A program made the position numbers and the translations under genes. Shown piece after piece: positions 1 through 8,292 of a stretch of DNA of 64,000 nt (the first letter of the stretch is position 1; each line of letters begins with the position of its first letter). The stretch comes from Tsuneonella aeria. Lineage in GTDB: Bacteria > Pseudomonadota > Alphaproteobacteria > Sphingomonadales > Sphingomonadaceae. A model generated the notes under the pieces. That model saw only the letters and a list, made by a program, of their open reading frames with translations. It ran no database searches and had not been told where the DNA came from. Where the stretch lies: NCBI RefSeq assembly GCF_009827495.1, contig NZ_WTZA01000001.1, positions 1,624,001 to 1,688,000 on the forward strand, written 5' to 3'.

Positions 1-560
1 TGGTGGAAGAACCGGTGTTCGAACGCTTTCGCGACGGGTTCGTCGAACGGGCCAGGGCGGTGAACGTCGGCGACGGCATGGACAAGGGCACGCAGATGGG
101 CCCGATGGCGAGCGCCCGCGGGCTGGAGCGGATGGAATCGCTGATCGCCGATGCCACCGGCGCCGGCGCGAACCTCCTCACCGGCGGGGAGCGGATCGGC
201 AACCAGGGCTATTTCCACCAACCGACAGTATTGTCCGAAGTGCCCACCAGCGCCGAGATCATGAACGAGGAACCCTTCGGCCCGATCGCGCTGATCAACC
301 CGATGCCGGGCGAAGACGCGATGATCGCGGAGGCAAACCGCCTGCCCTATGGCCTTGCCGCCTATGCCTGGACGAAGGACCCGGCGCGCCGCCGCCGCCT
401 GGCCGCGGAGATCGAGAGCGGGATGCTCGGCATCGAAGCCGCCAGCGTCTCGGCCGCGGACGCACCGTTTGGCGGGGTCAAGTGGTCAGGCTATGGCAGC
501 GAGGACGGGCGCGAAGGCGTCATGGCCTGCATGGTCACCAAGACCGTCCACGAAGGCTGA
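1..560 (+). CDS. Aldehyde dehydrogenase family protein, C-terminal part (5' end outside window)
   Basis: Only the last 186 or so residues are present; the reading frame is already open at the window edge, and the GTG at base 3 is probably internal. The family oxidises aldehydes to acids with NAD(P)+. The visible part carries the late-domain signature EEPFGP and the NRLPYGLAAYAW segment, followed by a FGGVKWSGYGSEDG-like end, all typical of ALDH C-termini and closest in feel to succinate-semialdehyde or aliphatic aldehyde dehydrogenases. The catalytic cysteine and general-base glutamate should lie upstream and cannot be checked. It ends 27 bases before a formaldehyde-detoxifying dehydrogenase on the same strand, which suggests a shared aldehyde-handling operon (inference). 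The exact substrate cannot be told from this fragment. Confidence 0.85.
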   Translation, partial: VEEPVFERFRDGFVERARAVNVGDGMDKGTQMGPMASARGLERMESLIADATGAGANLLTGGERIGNQGYFHQPTVLSEVPTSAEIMNEEPFGPIALINPMPGEDAMIAEANRLPYGLAAYAWTKDPARRRRLAAEIESGMLGIEAASVSAADAPFGGVKWSGYGSEDGREGVMACMVTKTVHEG

Positions 561-587
561 ACGCGGACACACGATGAGGATTTCCCG

Positions 588-1700
588 ATGAAGACCAGAG
601 CCGCCGTCGCCTTCGAAGCCAGGCAGCCGCTCGAGATCGTCGAGCTCGACCTCGAGGGGCCGAAGGCCGCCGAAGTGCTGGTGGAGATCATGGCCACCGG
701 CATCTGCCACACCGATGCCTACACGCTGGACGGGCTCGATTCCGAAGGGCTGTTCCCAAGCATCCTGGGCCACGAAGGCGCCGGCATCGTGCGCGAAGTG
801 GGCGCAGGCGTAACCAGCGTGAAGGCAGGGGACCACGTGATCCCGCTCTACACGCCCGAATGCGGCCAGTGCAAAAGCTGCCTTTCGGGCAAGACCAACC
901 TGTGCACCGCGATCCGCGCCACGCAGGGCAAGGGCGTGATGCCCGATGGCACCAGCCGCTTTTCCTACAAGGGGCAGCCGATCTTCCATTACATGGGCTG
1001 TTCCACCTTTTCGAACTTCACCGTCCTGCCCGAAATCGCGGTCGCGAAGATCCGCGAGGACGCGCCGTTCCAGACGAGCTGCTACATCGGCTGCGGGGTG
1101 ACCACCGGGGTCGGTGCGGTGATCAACACGGCGAAGGTCCAGCCCGGCGACAATGTCGTGGTGTTCGGCCTGGGCGGAATCGGCCTCAACGTGATCCAGG
1201 GTGCCCGGCTGGCCGGCGCGGCCCGCATCGTGGGGATCGACATCAATCCCGAACGCGAGGACTGGGGCCGCCGTTTCGGCATGACCGACTTCATCGACGC
1301 CCGGGGCCAGAGCCGCGAGGACACGATCGCCGCCGTCGCCGCGCTGACCGACGGCGGCGCGGACTACAGCTTCGACTGCACCGGCAATACCGAGGTGATG
1401 CGCACCGCGCTCGAATGCTGCCACCGGGGCTGGGGCACGTCGATCGTGATCGGCGTGGCCGAGGCCGGCAAGGAGATCGCCACCCGCCCGTTTCAGCTCG
1501 TCACCGGGCGCAACTGGCGCGGCACCGCGTTCGGCGGGGCGCGCGGGCGGACCGACGTGCCGAAGATCGTGGACATGTACATGGACGGGAAGATCGCGAT
1601 CGATCCGATGATCACCCACGTGCTCACCCTCGAAGAGATCAACAAGGGCTTCGACCTGATGCACGCGGGCGAATCCATTCGCAGCGTGGTGGTCTATTGA
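588..1700 (+). CDS. frmA: S-(hydroxymethyl)glutathione dehydrogenase / class III alcohol dehydrogenase
   Basis: The 370-residue product is a zinc-dependent class III alcohol dehydrogenase that oxidises S-hydroxymethylglutathione, the spontaneous adduct of formaldehyde and glutathione, in the cytosol. It has the catalytic-zinc region [12 protein letters not shown] with [12 protein letters not shown], the four-cysteine structural zinc loop [15 protein letters not shown] at about residues 92-106, and the Rossmann signature [12 protein letters not shown] near residue 200. Length and motifs match the FrmA/AdhC family along the whole protein. It lies just after an aldehyde dehydrogenase and before a VOC-fold protein, consistent with an aldehyde detoxification cluster. 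The usual partner S-formylglutathione hydrolase (FrmB) is not in the window. S-nitrosoglutathione reductase activity is also known for this family. Confidence 0.94.
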   Translation: MKTRAAVAFEARQPLEIVELDLEGPKAAEVLVEIMATGICHTDAYTLDGLDSEGLFPSILGHEGAGIVREVGAGVTSVKAGDHVIPLYTPECGQCKSCLSGKTNLCTAIRATQGKGVMPDGTSRFSYKGQPIFHYMGCSTFSNFTVLPEIAVAKIREDAPFQTSCYIGCGVTTGVGAVINTAKVQPGDNVVVFGLGGIGLNVIQGARLAGAARIVGIDINPEREDWGRRFGMTDFIDARGQSREDTIAAVAALTDGGADYSFDCTGNTEVMRTALECCHRGWGTSIVIGVAEAGKEIATRPFQLVTGRNWRGTAFGGARGRTDVPKIVDMYMDGKIAIDPMITHVLTLEEINKGFDLMHAGESIRSVVVY

Positions 1701-1765
1701 CGCATGCCGCGCCGCCGATACGAGTGGCGCGTCGCAACGCATTTTCACACCGAGGAGGCCAGGCA

Positions 1766-2140
1766 ATGTACAGCCACATGATGGTGGGGTCGAACGACCT
1801 CGAACAGGCGAAGAGGTTCTACGACGCCACGTTCAAGGCGATCGGCGGGCGGGAAGGCAGCTACGATCCCAAGGGACGGCTGATGTACTTCCACAACAAC
1901 AGCGCGTTCCTGGTGACCAAGCCGATCGACGGCCAGCCGGCGACGGCGGGCAACGGCTGCACGATCGGCTTCTCGATGACCCCGGAACAGGCCGATGCCT
2001 GGCACGCGGCGGGCGTCGCCAACGGCGGCACCGCGATCGAAGACCCGCCGGGCGAGCGTGAGGGATCGGGCATGTACCTGGCCTATCTCCGCGATCCCGA
2101 CGGCAACAAGCTGTGCGCCCTGCATCGGATCCAGCAGTAA
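1766..2140 (+). CDS. VOC / glyoxalase-like superfamily protein
   Basis: A 124-residue single-domain protein of the vicinal oxygen chelate fold. The N-terminus MYSHMMVGSNDLEQAKRFYD and the end YLRDPDGNKLCALHR are the usual first and last strands of glyoxalase/bleomycin-resistance-like proteins. The ATG is chosen because CGAGGAGG lies about eight bases upstream and homology begins there, although the frame stays open much further upstream. Members bind a metal and act on glyoxal adducts, catechols or drugs, or only bind ligands; the substrate is not deducible. It follows frmA by 65 bases on the same strand, so a role in aldehyde or methylglyoxal handling is possible but inferred only from context. 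Its 3' end overlaps the longest reading of the next gene. Confidence 0.82.
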   Translation: MYSHMMVGSNDLEQAKRFYDATFKAIGGREGSYDPKGRLMYFHNNSAFLVTKPIDGQPATAGNGCTIGFSMTPEQADAWHAAGVANGGTAIEDPPGEREGSGMYLAYLRDPDGNKLCALHRIQQ

Positions 2141-2655
2141 CCACGTCCGGACCCGCGCTGCGCGGCGAGGCTGGCCTGATGGCCGATCTCGCCGCGCTGG
2201 GCATCGCGTTCGCGGCGCACGAACATGTCGCAGTGTTCACCGTTGCGGAAAGCCGCGCGATCGATGCCGCCATTCCCGGCGCGCACACCAAGAATCTGTT
2301 CCTGAAGGATGCGGCCGGCGCGTTCTGGCTGGTCACCGTGCCTGCCGATGCGCGCGTCGATCTCAAGGCCCTGCCGCAAGCGATCGGCTGCAAGCGGGTG
2401 AGCTTCGGCAAGCCGGACGACATGACGCGCCTCCTCGGCATTACCCCGGGCTCTGTCACCCCGCTGGCGATGATCGACGCCGCGCCGGGCAGCGTGACGG
2501 TGGTGCTGGAGCATGGCCTTGCCGCGGCTCCGCGGATCAACGTCCACCCGCTGCGCAACACCGGCACACTGGGTCTGGCGGGCGCCGACGTCCTGCGGCT
2601 GCTGCGGCATTGGGGCCATGCGCCGCTGGTGGCCGCGATTCCCATCGTGGACTGA
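2113..2655 (+). CDS. proX: Ala-tRNA(Pro) deacylase, ProX/YbaK family
   Basis: A stand-alone editing protein that hydrolyses mischarged Ala-tRNA(Pro), a function that many alphaproteobacteria keep separate from prolyl-tRNA synthetase. The family signature is clear: HEHVAVFTVAES near residues 37-48, AHTKNLFLKD near residues 56-65 including the conserved lysine, and the late block HPLRNTGTLGL. At up to 180 residues it matches ProX/PrdX length. The start is uncertain. The GTG at 2113 overlaps the end of the VOC gene by 28 bases; the next in-frame start is ATG 2179, but the conserved family segment seems to begin slightly before that ATG. I therefore keep the longer form with moderate certainty. 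Translational coupling to the VOC gene is possible. Confidence 0.86.
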   Translation: MRPASDPAVTTSGPALRGEAGLMADLAALGIAFAAHEHVAVFTVAESRAIDAAIPGAHTKNLFLKDAAGAFWLVTVPADARVDLKALPQAIGCKRVSFGKPDDMTRLLGITPGSVTPLAMIDAAPGSVTVVLEHGLAAAPRINVHPLRNTGTLGLAGADVLRLLRHWGHAPLVAAIPIVD

Positions 2656-2833
2656 AGGGTCTGCCTAGGTCTCTTGCGACCCCTTCCCCGTACGCTTCGG
2701 TGTGCGCGGGGGCTGGCCCGTAGCGGACGCGACGTTGCGCATTGCCTGGCCCGCTGCAATGACGCGGAACGCTGCCTTGAGACGGAAAAGTTCCGCCCAG
2801 GTCTGACAATCCCGAGGCTGGTGCAGCGGACGC

Positions 2834-3535
2834 TCACTTCCGCCGGAAGCGGAAATACCACACCTCGTGGCCGTAGACGGTGCGCGCCTTGTGTTCGTAG
2901 CGGGTTTCCGGCCAGCCGGAGGGGCGATTTCCCCAGCTCCCCCGGCCTTCCACCAGCCATTCGAATTCGCCCGTAAAGCGCCGCATGACCATCAGCGCGT
3001 GGCGCAGGTAGACCGCGTGGTCGGTGCCGAAGCGGAATTCGCCGCCCGGTTTCAGCTTGTCCGCGATCAGTTGCAGCGGGCCGTCGTTCATCATCCGCCG
3101 CTTGGCATGGCGCGCCTTGGGCCAGGGGTCGGGGTGAAGCAGGTAAACCATCGACAGCGCGCCGTCGGGGATCAGGCGGAGGACCTCCAGCGCATCGCCG
3201 AGGTGCAGGCGGACGTTCGCCAGCTTGCCGTCGCGTACATGGACCAGCGCCTGCGCCACCCCGTTGACGAAAGGCTCCGCGCCGATGAACCCGTGATCGG
3301 GCAGCAGGTCCGCCCGGTAGGCGAGGTGCTCCCCCCCGCCGAAGCCGATCTCGAAGTGCAGCGGACGATCGTCGCCGAACAGGCGGGCCGCCGTCACCGG
3401 CCCGTCCGTCGGCACGGCGATCTGGGGCAGGAGTGTATCGACCAGCGCCTGCTGGCCGGCGCGCAGCGGCTTGCCCTGGCTGCGGCCATAGAGGCGGTTG
3501 AGCGTGGTGGGATCGCCGGGTTTGTGCGCGGTCAT
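2834..3535 (-). CDS. trmB: tRNA (guanine-N7-)-methyltransferase
   Basis: The 233-residue product methylates N7 of G46 in the tRNA variable loop using S-adenosylmethionine. Visible family features are the SAM-binding glycine motif FEIGFGGGEHL, the acidic loop GAEPFVNGV, and the diagnostic LLHPDPWPKARHAKRRM block, followed by GGEFRFGTDHAVYL. Start at the ATG ending at 3535 gives the normal family length, and the frame that continues upstream is an artefact of GC-rich DNA. It lies 17 bases downstream of a TauE/SafE permease gene on the same strand, so the two may be co-transcribed. In many relatives trmB sits beside metK; here metK is about 15 kb away. Confidence 0.95.
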   Translation of the reverse strand: MTAHKPGDPTTLNRLYGRSQGKPLRAGQQALVDTLLPQIAVPTDGPVTAARLFGDDRPLHFEIGFGGGEHLAYRADLLPDHGFIGAEPFVNGVAQALVHVRDGKLANVRLHLGDALEVLRLIPDGALSMVYLLHPDPWPKARHAKRRMMNDGPLQLIADKLKPGGEFRFGTDHAVYLRHALMVMRRFTGEFEWLVEGRGSWGNRPSGWPETRYEHKARTVYGHEVWYFRFRRK

Positions 3536-3552
3536 GGGCCCGCGCCTAAACC

Positions 3553-4323
3553 CTATTTGATCCAGGCGGTCCAGACCCCGTAAGCGCTGGTGAGGGACAG
3601 CACGATGCCGACCAGGATCAGCATCCACTTGGCCGGAACGTGCTTTGCCGCCCAGGCGCCGAACGGCGCGCCGAACACGCCGCCTATCAGCAGGCCGAGC
3701 GTGGGCCCGGCAAGATCGGCGATGCCCAGGTGCCAGATGAACGCGGCGGAGATCGTCAGCGTCAGGAAGAATTCGACCGAGTTGACCGTGCCCACTACCT
3801 TGCGGGGATCCGCACCCTGGACCAGCAGGTTGGACGTCACCACCGGACCCCAGCCGCCGCCGCCCGCCGCATCGAGAAACCCGCCGACGAGGCCGAGCGG
3901 GGCGACATACTTCGCCTCCCGCTTCTTCGGCGGGTAGAGCAGTCCGCGCACCAGCAGGTACACGCCGATTCCGGTGAGGTAGAGCAGCACGAACGGTTTC
4001 ACCGCGCCCGCGTCGATGTTCGACAACAGGTACGCGCCCATGACGCCGCCGATCACGCCCGGCACCAGCAGGCGCAGGAACAGCCTGAAGTCGATGTTCC
4101 GGTGGAACAGGTGGCTGAGGCCGGACGTCGCGGTGGTGAAGCATTCCACCACGTGCACCCGCTGCGATGCGATCGCGGGGGGGACGCCCAGCACGCCCAC
4201 CAGCAGGGTGTTCATGATGACCCCGAACGCCATGCCCAGCGCCCCGTCGACGAGCTGCGCGGCGAAACCGATCGCGATGAACGGCAGCAGGACCATGAGA
4301 TCGAATTCGCCGAAATGCATCAT
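3553..4323 (-). CDS. TauE/SafE family sulfite/organosulfonate exporter-like permease
   Basis: A polytopic inner-membrane protein of about 256 residues with roughly eight hydrophobic helices. The internal duplication typical of TauE/SafE proteins is visible: an early GFAAQLVDGALGMAFG motif and a mid-protein GLVGGFLDAAGGGGWGP motif. Members are linked to export or uptake of sulfite, sulfonates and related anions, but the substrate here is unknown. The ATG ending at 4323 (next to another ATG ending at 4320) begins just before the first helix; a TTG at 4362 would add a short non-conserved tail and has no ribosome site. It is separated from ctrA by an intrinsic terminator and is followed closely by trmB. 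Confidence 0.88.
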   Translation of the reverse strand: MMHFGEFDLMVLLPFIAIGFAAQLVDGALGMAFGVIMNTLLVGVLGVPPAIASQRVHVVECFTTATSGLSHLFHRNIDFRLFLRLLVPGVIGGVMGAYLLSNIDAGAVKPFVLLYLTGIGVYLLVRGLLYPPKKREAKYVAPLGLVGGFLDAAGGGGWGPVVTSNLLVQGADPRKVVGTVNSVEFFLTLTISAAFIWHLGIADLAGPTLGLLIGGVFGAPFGAWAAKHVPAKWMLILVGIVLSLTSAYGVWTAWIK

Positions 4324-4407
4324 CAGCCGATGACTGCCGGTCGCGGCGGCGGCGGGAAACAAAGAAAAACTAGGCGGACGGCCCGGAACCGGCGCGCAGG
4401 AATGAAA

Positions 4408-4441
4408 AAACCGCCCGGACCGCTACGGCGCCGGGCGGTTT
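4408..4441 (-). terminator. Intrinsic terminator downstream of ctrA
   Basis: The arms AAACCGCCCGG (4408-4418) and CCGGGCGGTTT (4431-4441) form an 11-bp stem with a 12-base loop. Read on the minus strand the stem is followed by a run of T (A run at 4405-4410 on the plus strand). It lies 44 bases past the ctrA stop and before the permease start, so it should end the ctrA transcript. Confidence 0.85.
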
Positions 4442-4484
4442 CTTTCCCCGTCCAGAAGGAAACGGTGTGTCCGGATTCGGGCGG

Positions 4485-5180
4485 TCAGGCCGCCTCGGCC
4501 GCGTCATTCGGGTCGCGCAGCACGTAGCCGCGGCCCCACACGGTCTCGATGTAGTTTTCGCCGCTGCACGCGTGGCTCAGTTTCTTGCGCAGCTTGCAGA
4601 TGAACACGTCGATGATCTTGAGCTCGGGCTCGTCCATCCCGCCATACAGGTGGTTGAGGAACATTTCCTTGGTCAGCGTGGTGCCCTTGCGCAAGCTGAG
4701 CAGCTCCAGCATCGCGTATTCCTTGCCCGTCAGGTGGACCCGGGCGCTGTCGACCTCGACCGTCTTGGCGTCGAGGTTCACGGCGAGCTTGCCGGTGCGG
4801 ATGACCGACTGGCTGTGCCCCTTCGACCGGCGGACGACGGCGTGGATGCGGGCAACCAGTTCCTCGCGGTGGAACGGCTTGGTGACGTAATCGTCCGCGC
4901 CGAAACCGAAGCTGCGGATCTTGGAGTCCATCTCCGCCACGCCCGAAAGGATCAGCACGGGCGTCTGCACCTTGGCGACGCGCAGCTTCTTCAGCACGTC
5001 GTACCCGTGCATGTCGGGCAGATTGAGATCGAGCAGGATGATGTCGTAATCATACAGCTTGCCCAGATCCAGGCCTTCCTCGCCGAGATCGGTCTGGTAG
5101 ACATTGAATCCTTCGGTCGTGAGCATAAGCTCGATCGCCTTGGCCGTGGTCGGCTCGTCCTCGATCAGCAACACGCGCAT
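4485..5180 (-). CDS. ctrA: Cell-cycle response regulator CtrA
   Basis: A 231-residue OmpR/PhoB-type response regulator. The receiver domain (about 1-115) shows the acidic pocket IEDE, phospho-acceptor D51 in ILLDLNLPD and K101 in YVTKPF; the C-terminal winged helix (about 125-225) has [16 protein letters not shown] and [10 protein letters not shown]. This combination, together with the [12 protein letters not shown] segment, is characteristic of CtrA, the alphaproteobacterial master regulator that binds TTAA-type sites and controls division, motility and, in Caulobacter, replication initiation. The gene is single, with 177 bases of upstream DNA holding three TTAACC half-sites (inferred autoregulation) and a strong terminator downstream. 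Phosphorelay partners (CckA, ChpT) are not in the window. Confidence 0.96.
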   Translation of the reverse strand: MRVLLIEDEPTTAKAIELMLTTEGFNVYQTDLGEEGLDLGKLYDYDIILLDLNLPDMHGYDVLKKLRVAKVQTPVLILSGVAEMDSKIRSFGFGADDYVTKPFHREELVARIHAVVRRSKGHSQSVIRTGKLAVNLDAKTVEVDSARVHLTGKEYAMLELLSLRKGTTLTKEMFLNHLYGGMDEPELKIIDVFICKLRKKLSHACSGENYIETVWGRGYVLRDPNDAAEAA

Positions 5181-5247
5181 GGCCAGGTCCCCCCTGAGTG
5201 CCCCTAATGTCCGCGAACGGATAACCCCGATGACAGGGTGTGTTCGC

Positions 5248-5282
5248 GGTTAACCACAAAACATCTGAAGGAAAAAGGTTAA
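5248..5282 (-). promoter_or_regulatory. TTAACC half-sites upstream of ctrA, candidate CtrA boxes
   Basis: The palindrome GGTTAACC (5248-5255) gives a TTAACC on each strand, and GGTTAA at 5277-5282 gives another TTAACC on the minus strand, all within the ctrA promoter region. The classical CtrA box is TTAA-N7-TTAA(C), with TTAACC-type half-sites also bound. The spacing here does not fit a single perfect full box, so these are candidate sites for autoregulation rather than demonstrated ones. Confidence 0.5.
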
Positions 5283-5357
5283 CGAGGCGTAAAGCGCGGC
5301 ACCGCAAAGCACCGGGTCATTTCGGCAACAGGTTGGTTTCGCCCCCGCTCCGCCCTG

Positions 5358-6824
5358 TCAGAGAGATGCCAGCTTCTTGGCTCGGCGGCGCTGCACGCTG
5401 CTGCCGATGCCAAGCGATTCGCGGTATTTCGCTACGGTCCGCCGGGCGAGGTCGAAGCCCTTGCCCTTGAGCAGGTCCACCAGGGTATCGTCGCTGAGGA
5501 CAGCCGCGGGGTCTTCCGCCGCGATCAGTTCGGCGATCGCGGCCTTCACCGCTTCGGCGCTGGCGGTCCCTTCCCCGTCCGCCGTCGCCACGCCGCTGGT
5601 GAAGAAGTATTTCAGTTCGAACGTGCCGCGCGGGCAGGTGAGATACTTGTTGCTGGTCACCCGGCTGACGGTGCTTTCATGCAGGTCCACCGCCTCGGCC
5701 ACCGCGCGCAGGGTCAGCGGCTTGAGCTCCGCAACCCCGCGGCGGAAGAACCCGTCCTGGCGCTTCACGATCTCGGCGGCGACCTTGAGGATCGTACGCG
5801 CCCGCTGGTCGAGCGCCTTCAGGAGCCAGTTCGCTTCGGCCAGCTGTTCCTTCAGCCAGCCATGGGCCAGCCGATCCCGGCAGCCGGCCTTCAGTTCCAG
5901 ATAGTACGTCCGGTTGACGATCAGCCGCGGCAGCGTCGCCTCGTTCAGCGCCAGCGCCCAATCCGCGTCATTGGCGGGGACGAGGAGGATATCGGGCGTC
6001 ACCGCCGCCTCGCCCCCGCCACCGAAGCGCAGGCCCGGGCGCGGATCGTAACGGCGGAGTTCGGCGAGCATGTCGGCGAAATCCTCGTCATCGACTTCGC
6101 ACATGCGCTTCAATCGCGCGACATCGCCGCGGGCGACAAGCTCCAGGTTGTCGATCAGGCGCGCCATGCACGGATCGTAGCGGTCCGCCTCCTTCGCCTG
6201 GAGCGCGATGCATTCGGCAAGGGTCCGCGCGCCGACGCCGGTGGGATCGAGCGACTGGACCACGGCCAGCGCCCGCTCCACTTCGGCCAAGGGCAGTCCC
6301 AGCGTGGCGGCGATCTCGGCAAGGGGCACCGTGAGGTAGCCCGCATCGTCGAGCTGATCGATCAGCGCCCGCGCAACGAACGTCTCGCGCGCGTCGCCCG
6401 CCACCGCGCCGACTTGCGCATGGAGATGCTCGGCCAGGCTGGGGCCACCCGCGGCGGCGCGCTCGTCGATCGCGGGACCCTCGGCCGCGGGGGCGGAAGA
6501 ATGGCCGGCGCTCCAGTCGCCGTCGCCGGTGTCCCGGTCATGGTCGAGCGTGCCCGGGTCGATGTCCAGCGCGCCATCGCCCCCCGCGCTGTCTGCACCC
6601 GGCTCAGCCGGCAGGAGATCGGTTGCATCGGAAGCTGCATCGGGGGCCGCGTTCTCGCGGCTTGTCTCGCCCATCTCCAGCAGCGGGTTCGCCTCGAGCG
6701 CCTGGCCGATAAAGGTCTCGAGCTCCAGGTTCGACAGCGCCAGCAGCTTGATCGCCTGCTGCAACTGCGGCGTCATTACCAGCGATTGCGACTGCCGCAG
6801 GTCGAGACGCGGACCGAGTGCCAT
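5358..6824 (-). CDS. rpoN: RNA polymerase sigma-54 factor
   Basis: The 488-residue product directs RNA polymerase to -24/-12 promoters and needs enhancer-binding ATPases to open them. Region I at the start contains the glutamine/leucine-rich segment LRQSQSLVMTPQLQQAIKLL, an acidic linker follows (about residues 55-110), the core-binding domain spans the middle, a helix-turn-helix is seen at LHESTVSRVTSNKYL, and the diagnostic RpoN box ARRTVAKYR lies near the C-terminus. Start at ATG 6824 gives the conserved MALGPRLDLRQSQ beginning. It is 25 bases downstream of lptB on the same strand, the usual lptB-rpoN pairing in proteobacteria. No sigma-54 activator gene is in the window. Confidence 0.97.
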   Translation of the reverse strand: MALGPRLDLRQSQSLVMTPQLQQAIKLLALSNLELETFIGQALEANPLLEMGETSRENAAPDAASDATDLLPAEPGADSAGGDGALDIDPGTLDHDRDTGDGDWSAGHSSAPAAEGPAIDERAAAGGPSLAEHLHAQVGAVAGDARETFVARALIDQLDDAGYLTVPLAEIAATLGLPLAEVERALAVVQSLDPTGVGARTLAECIALQAKEADRYDPCMARLIDNLELVARGDVARLKRMCEVDDEDFADMLAELRRYDPRPGLRFGGGGEAAVTPDILLVPANDADWALALNEATLPRLIVNRTYYLELKAGCRDRLAHGWLKEQLAEANWLLKALDQRARTILKVAAEIVKRQDGFFRRGVAELKPLTLRAVAEAVDLHESTVSRVTSNKYLTCPRGTFELKYFFTSGVATADGEGTASAEAVKAAIAELIAAEDPAAVLSDDTLVDLLKGKGFDLARRTVAKYRESLGIGSSVQRRRAKKLASL

Positions 6825-6849
6825 GGTCAGCCCGGGGCGCGGTGGCCGG

Positions 6850-7656
6850 TCACAGGGTGAAGTTCTCACCCAGGTAGAGGCGCCGCACGTTCTCGTCCGC
6901 CACCAGCGCCTGCGGCGTGCCGGCGAACAGCACCTGCCCGCCATAGATGATGCACGCGCGGTCGACGATCTCCAGCGTCTCGCGCACGTTGTGGTCGGTG
7001 ATGAGCACACCGATCCCGCGGGTCTTGAGATCCTTCACCAGGTCGCGGATGTCGCTGATCGACAGGGGATCGATGCCGGCAAAGGGTTCGTCGAGCAGCA
7101 TGATGGACGGTTTTGCCGCCAGCGCGCGGGCGATCTCGCACCGCCGCCGCTCCCCGCCCGAAAGCGCCATCGCCGGGCTGGTCCGAAGCCGCGTGAGGCC
7201 GAATTCCTCGAGCAGCCGATCAAGCTCCGCCGCGCGGGTCGCCTTGTCGGGCTCTCCCAGTTCGAGCACGCAGTTGATGTTCTGTTCCACCGTCATGCCG
7301 CGGAAGATGCTGGTTTCCTGCGGCAGGTAGCCGAGGCCCAGGATCGCCCGGCGATACATCGGCAGCTTCGTCACATCCTCCCCATCCATCAGGATGCGGC
7401 CCGAATCGGGACGGACGAGACCCATGATGGAATAGAAGCAGGTCGTCTTGCCCGCCCCGTTGGGGCCGAGCAGGCCCAGCACCTCGCCCTTGCCGACCGT
7501 CAGCGAGATGTCGCTCAGCACCGATCGCTTGTCGTAGCTCTTGGCGATCGAGATCACCTCCAGCCCGCCGTTGGGCAGGGGCGCGGTGGCATCAGCCACC
7601 GGCAGGTGGCCGGCGCCCGAACCGGGCGCGGGGGCGGCAAGATCCACGGTGCTCAT
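6850..7656 (-). CDS. lptB: LPS export ABC transporter ATP-binding protein
   Basis: LptB is the cytoplasmic ATPase that powers lipopolysaccharide extraction by LptFG and transfer along the LptC-LptA bridge. The 268-residue protein has Walker A GPNGAGKTT (64-72), signature LSGGE (165-169), Walker B MLLDEP (186-191) and the switch histidine in ITDHNVRE. The substrate-type signature YLPQETSIFRGMTVEQN is specific for LptB. It carries about 30 extra Ala/Pro/Gly-rich residues before the conserved core; an ATG ending at 7656 is the only good start before the core. Downstream rpoN fits the normal order, but lptA and lptC, usually just upstream, are absent: the next gene upstream is divergent. Confidence 0.95.
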   Translation of the reverse strand: MSTVDLAAPAPGSGAGHLPVADATAPLPNGGLEVISIAKSYDKRSVLSDISLTVGKGEVLGLLGPNGAGKTTCFYSIMGLVRPDSGRILMDGEDVTKLPMYRRAILGLGYLPQETSIFRGMTVEQNINCVLELGEPDKATRAAELDRLLEEFGLTRLRTSPAMALSGGERRRCEIARALAAKPSIMLLDEPFAGIDPLSISDIRDLVKDLKTRGIGVLITDHNVRETLEIVDRACIIYGGQVLFAGTPQALVADENVRRLYLGENFTL

Positions 7657-7841
7657 CGTCCGATCATTTAGCACCGTGGGACCACGTGAAAACCCCGGCT
7701 GGCAGGTTTCGTGCATGGCGCAAGGATGCGCAGCGCTTGCCCCTGCAAGGGTGCGCAAACCGCACGGGATAAGTCCCCTTGCACATGGGTTGCGAATTTG
7801 AGACACTCGGCGGCGGAGAGATGACTGGGGAGAACTGGGCT

Positions 7842-8231
7842 ATGCCCGAGGCGACGAAGCGCGGCATTCATGTGCATGCGCACGATACGGCGGCGACCGG
7901 CCGCAAGCTGGACTGGCGCAAGCGCATGAGCGACAACATCGCCTATGCCCTGCTGGTCTATACCGGACTGCAGATCTTCGTGACCATCCACGCGCTGAAG
8001 GCCGGTTCGACTTCGCTGCTGCCCTATCTCGCGCTCGTCGTGCTCGTCGCCGCGATCATTCCTGCCTGCCGCATGTTCGAAAGCCGCTGGATCGGCATTT
8101 CCGACGAAGCCGCCGCCGACCCGGCCTTGCGGGGCCCGTTCCGCCGCGATGCGATCCTGCTCTGGATGCTCGCAATCGGCCTTCCCTTCGTGCTCACCGG
8201 CATCTTCAAGGGGATCGCCGCGATCGCCTGA
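7842..8231 (+). CDS. Small conserved-type inner-membrane protein of unknown function
   Basis: A 129-residue protein with a hydrophilic, histidine-bearing N-terminus (GIHVHAHDTAATGRK) and three hydrophobic stretches: about residues 33-50, 58-75 and 106-124, so three membrane helices are predicted. I do not recognise the family. The ATG at 7842 is preferred because GGGGAGA lies nine bases upstream; an ATG at 7821 would add seven residues with a poorly spaced ribosome site. It is divergent from lptB, so the 185 bases between them should hold both promoters, and it is followed 61 bases later by pmbA on the same strand. The location beside an envelope gene gives no firm functional clue. Confidence 0.7.
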   Translation: MPEATKRGIHVHAHDTAATGRKLDWRKRMSDNIAYALLVYTGLQIFVTIHALKAGSTSLLPYLALVVLVAAIIPACRMFESRWIGISDEAAADPALRGPFRRDAILLWMLAIGLPFVLTGIFKGIAAIA

Positions 8232-8292
8232 CGGGCGCGCTTCCAGCGGCGGCAGGCTTGCCCCGATCGTCCCGGGCACCTAGCTGCCCCCG

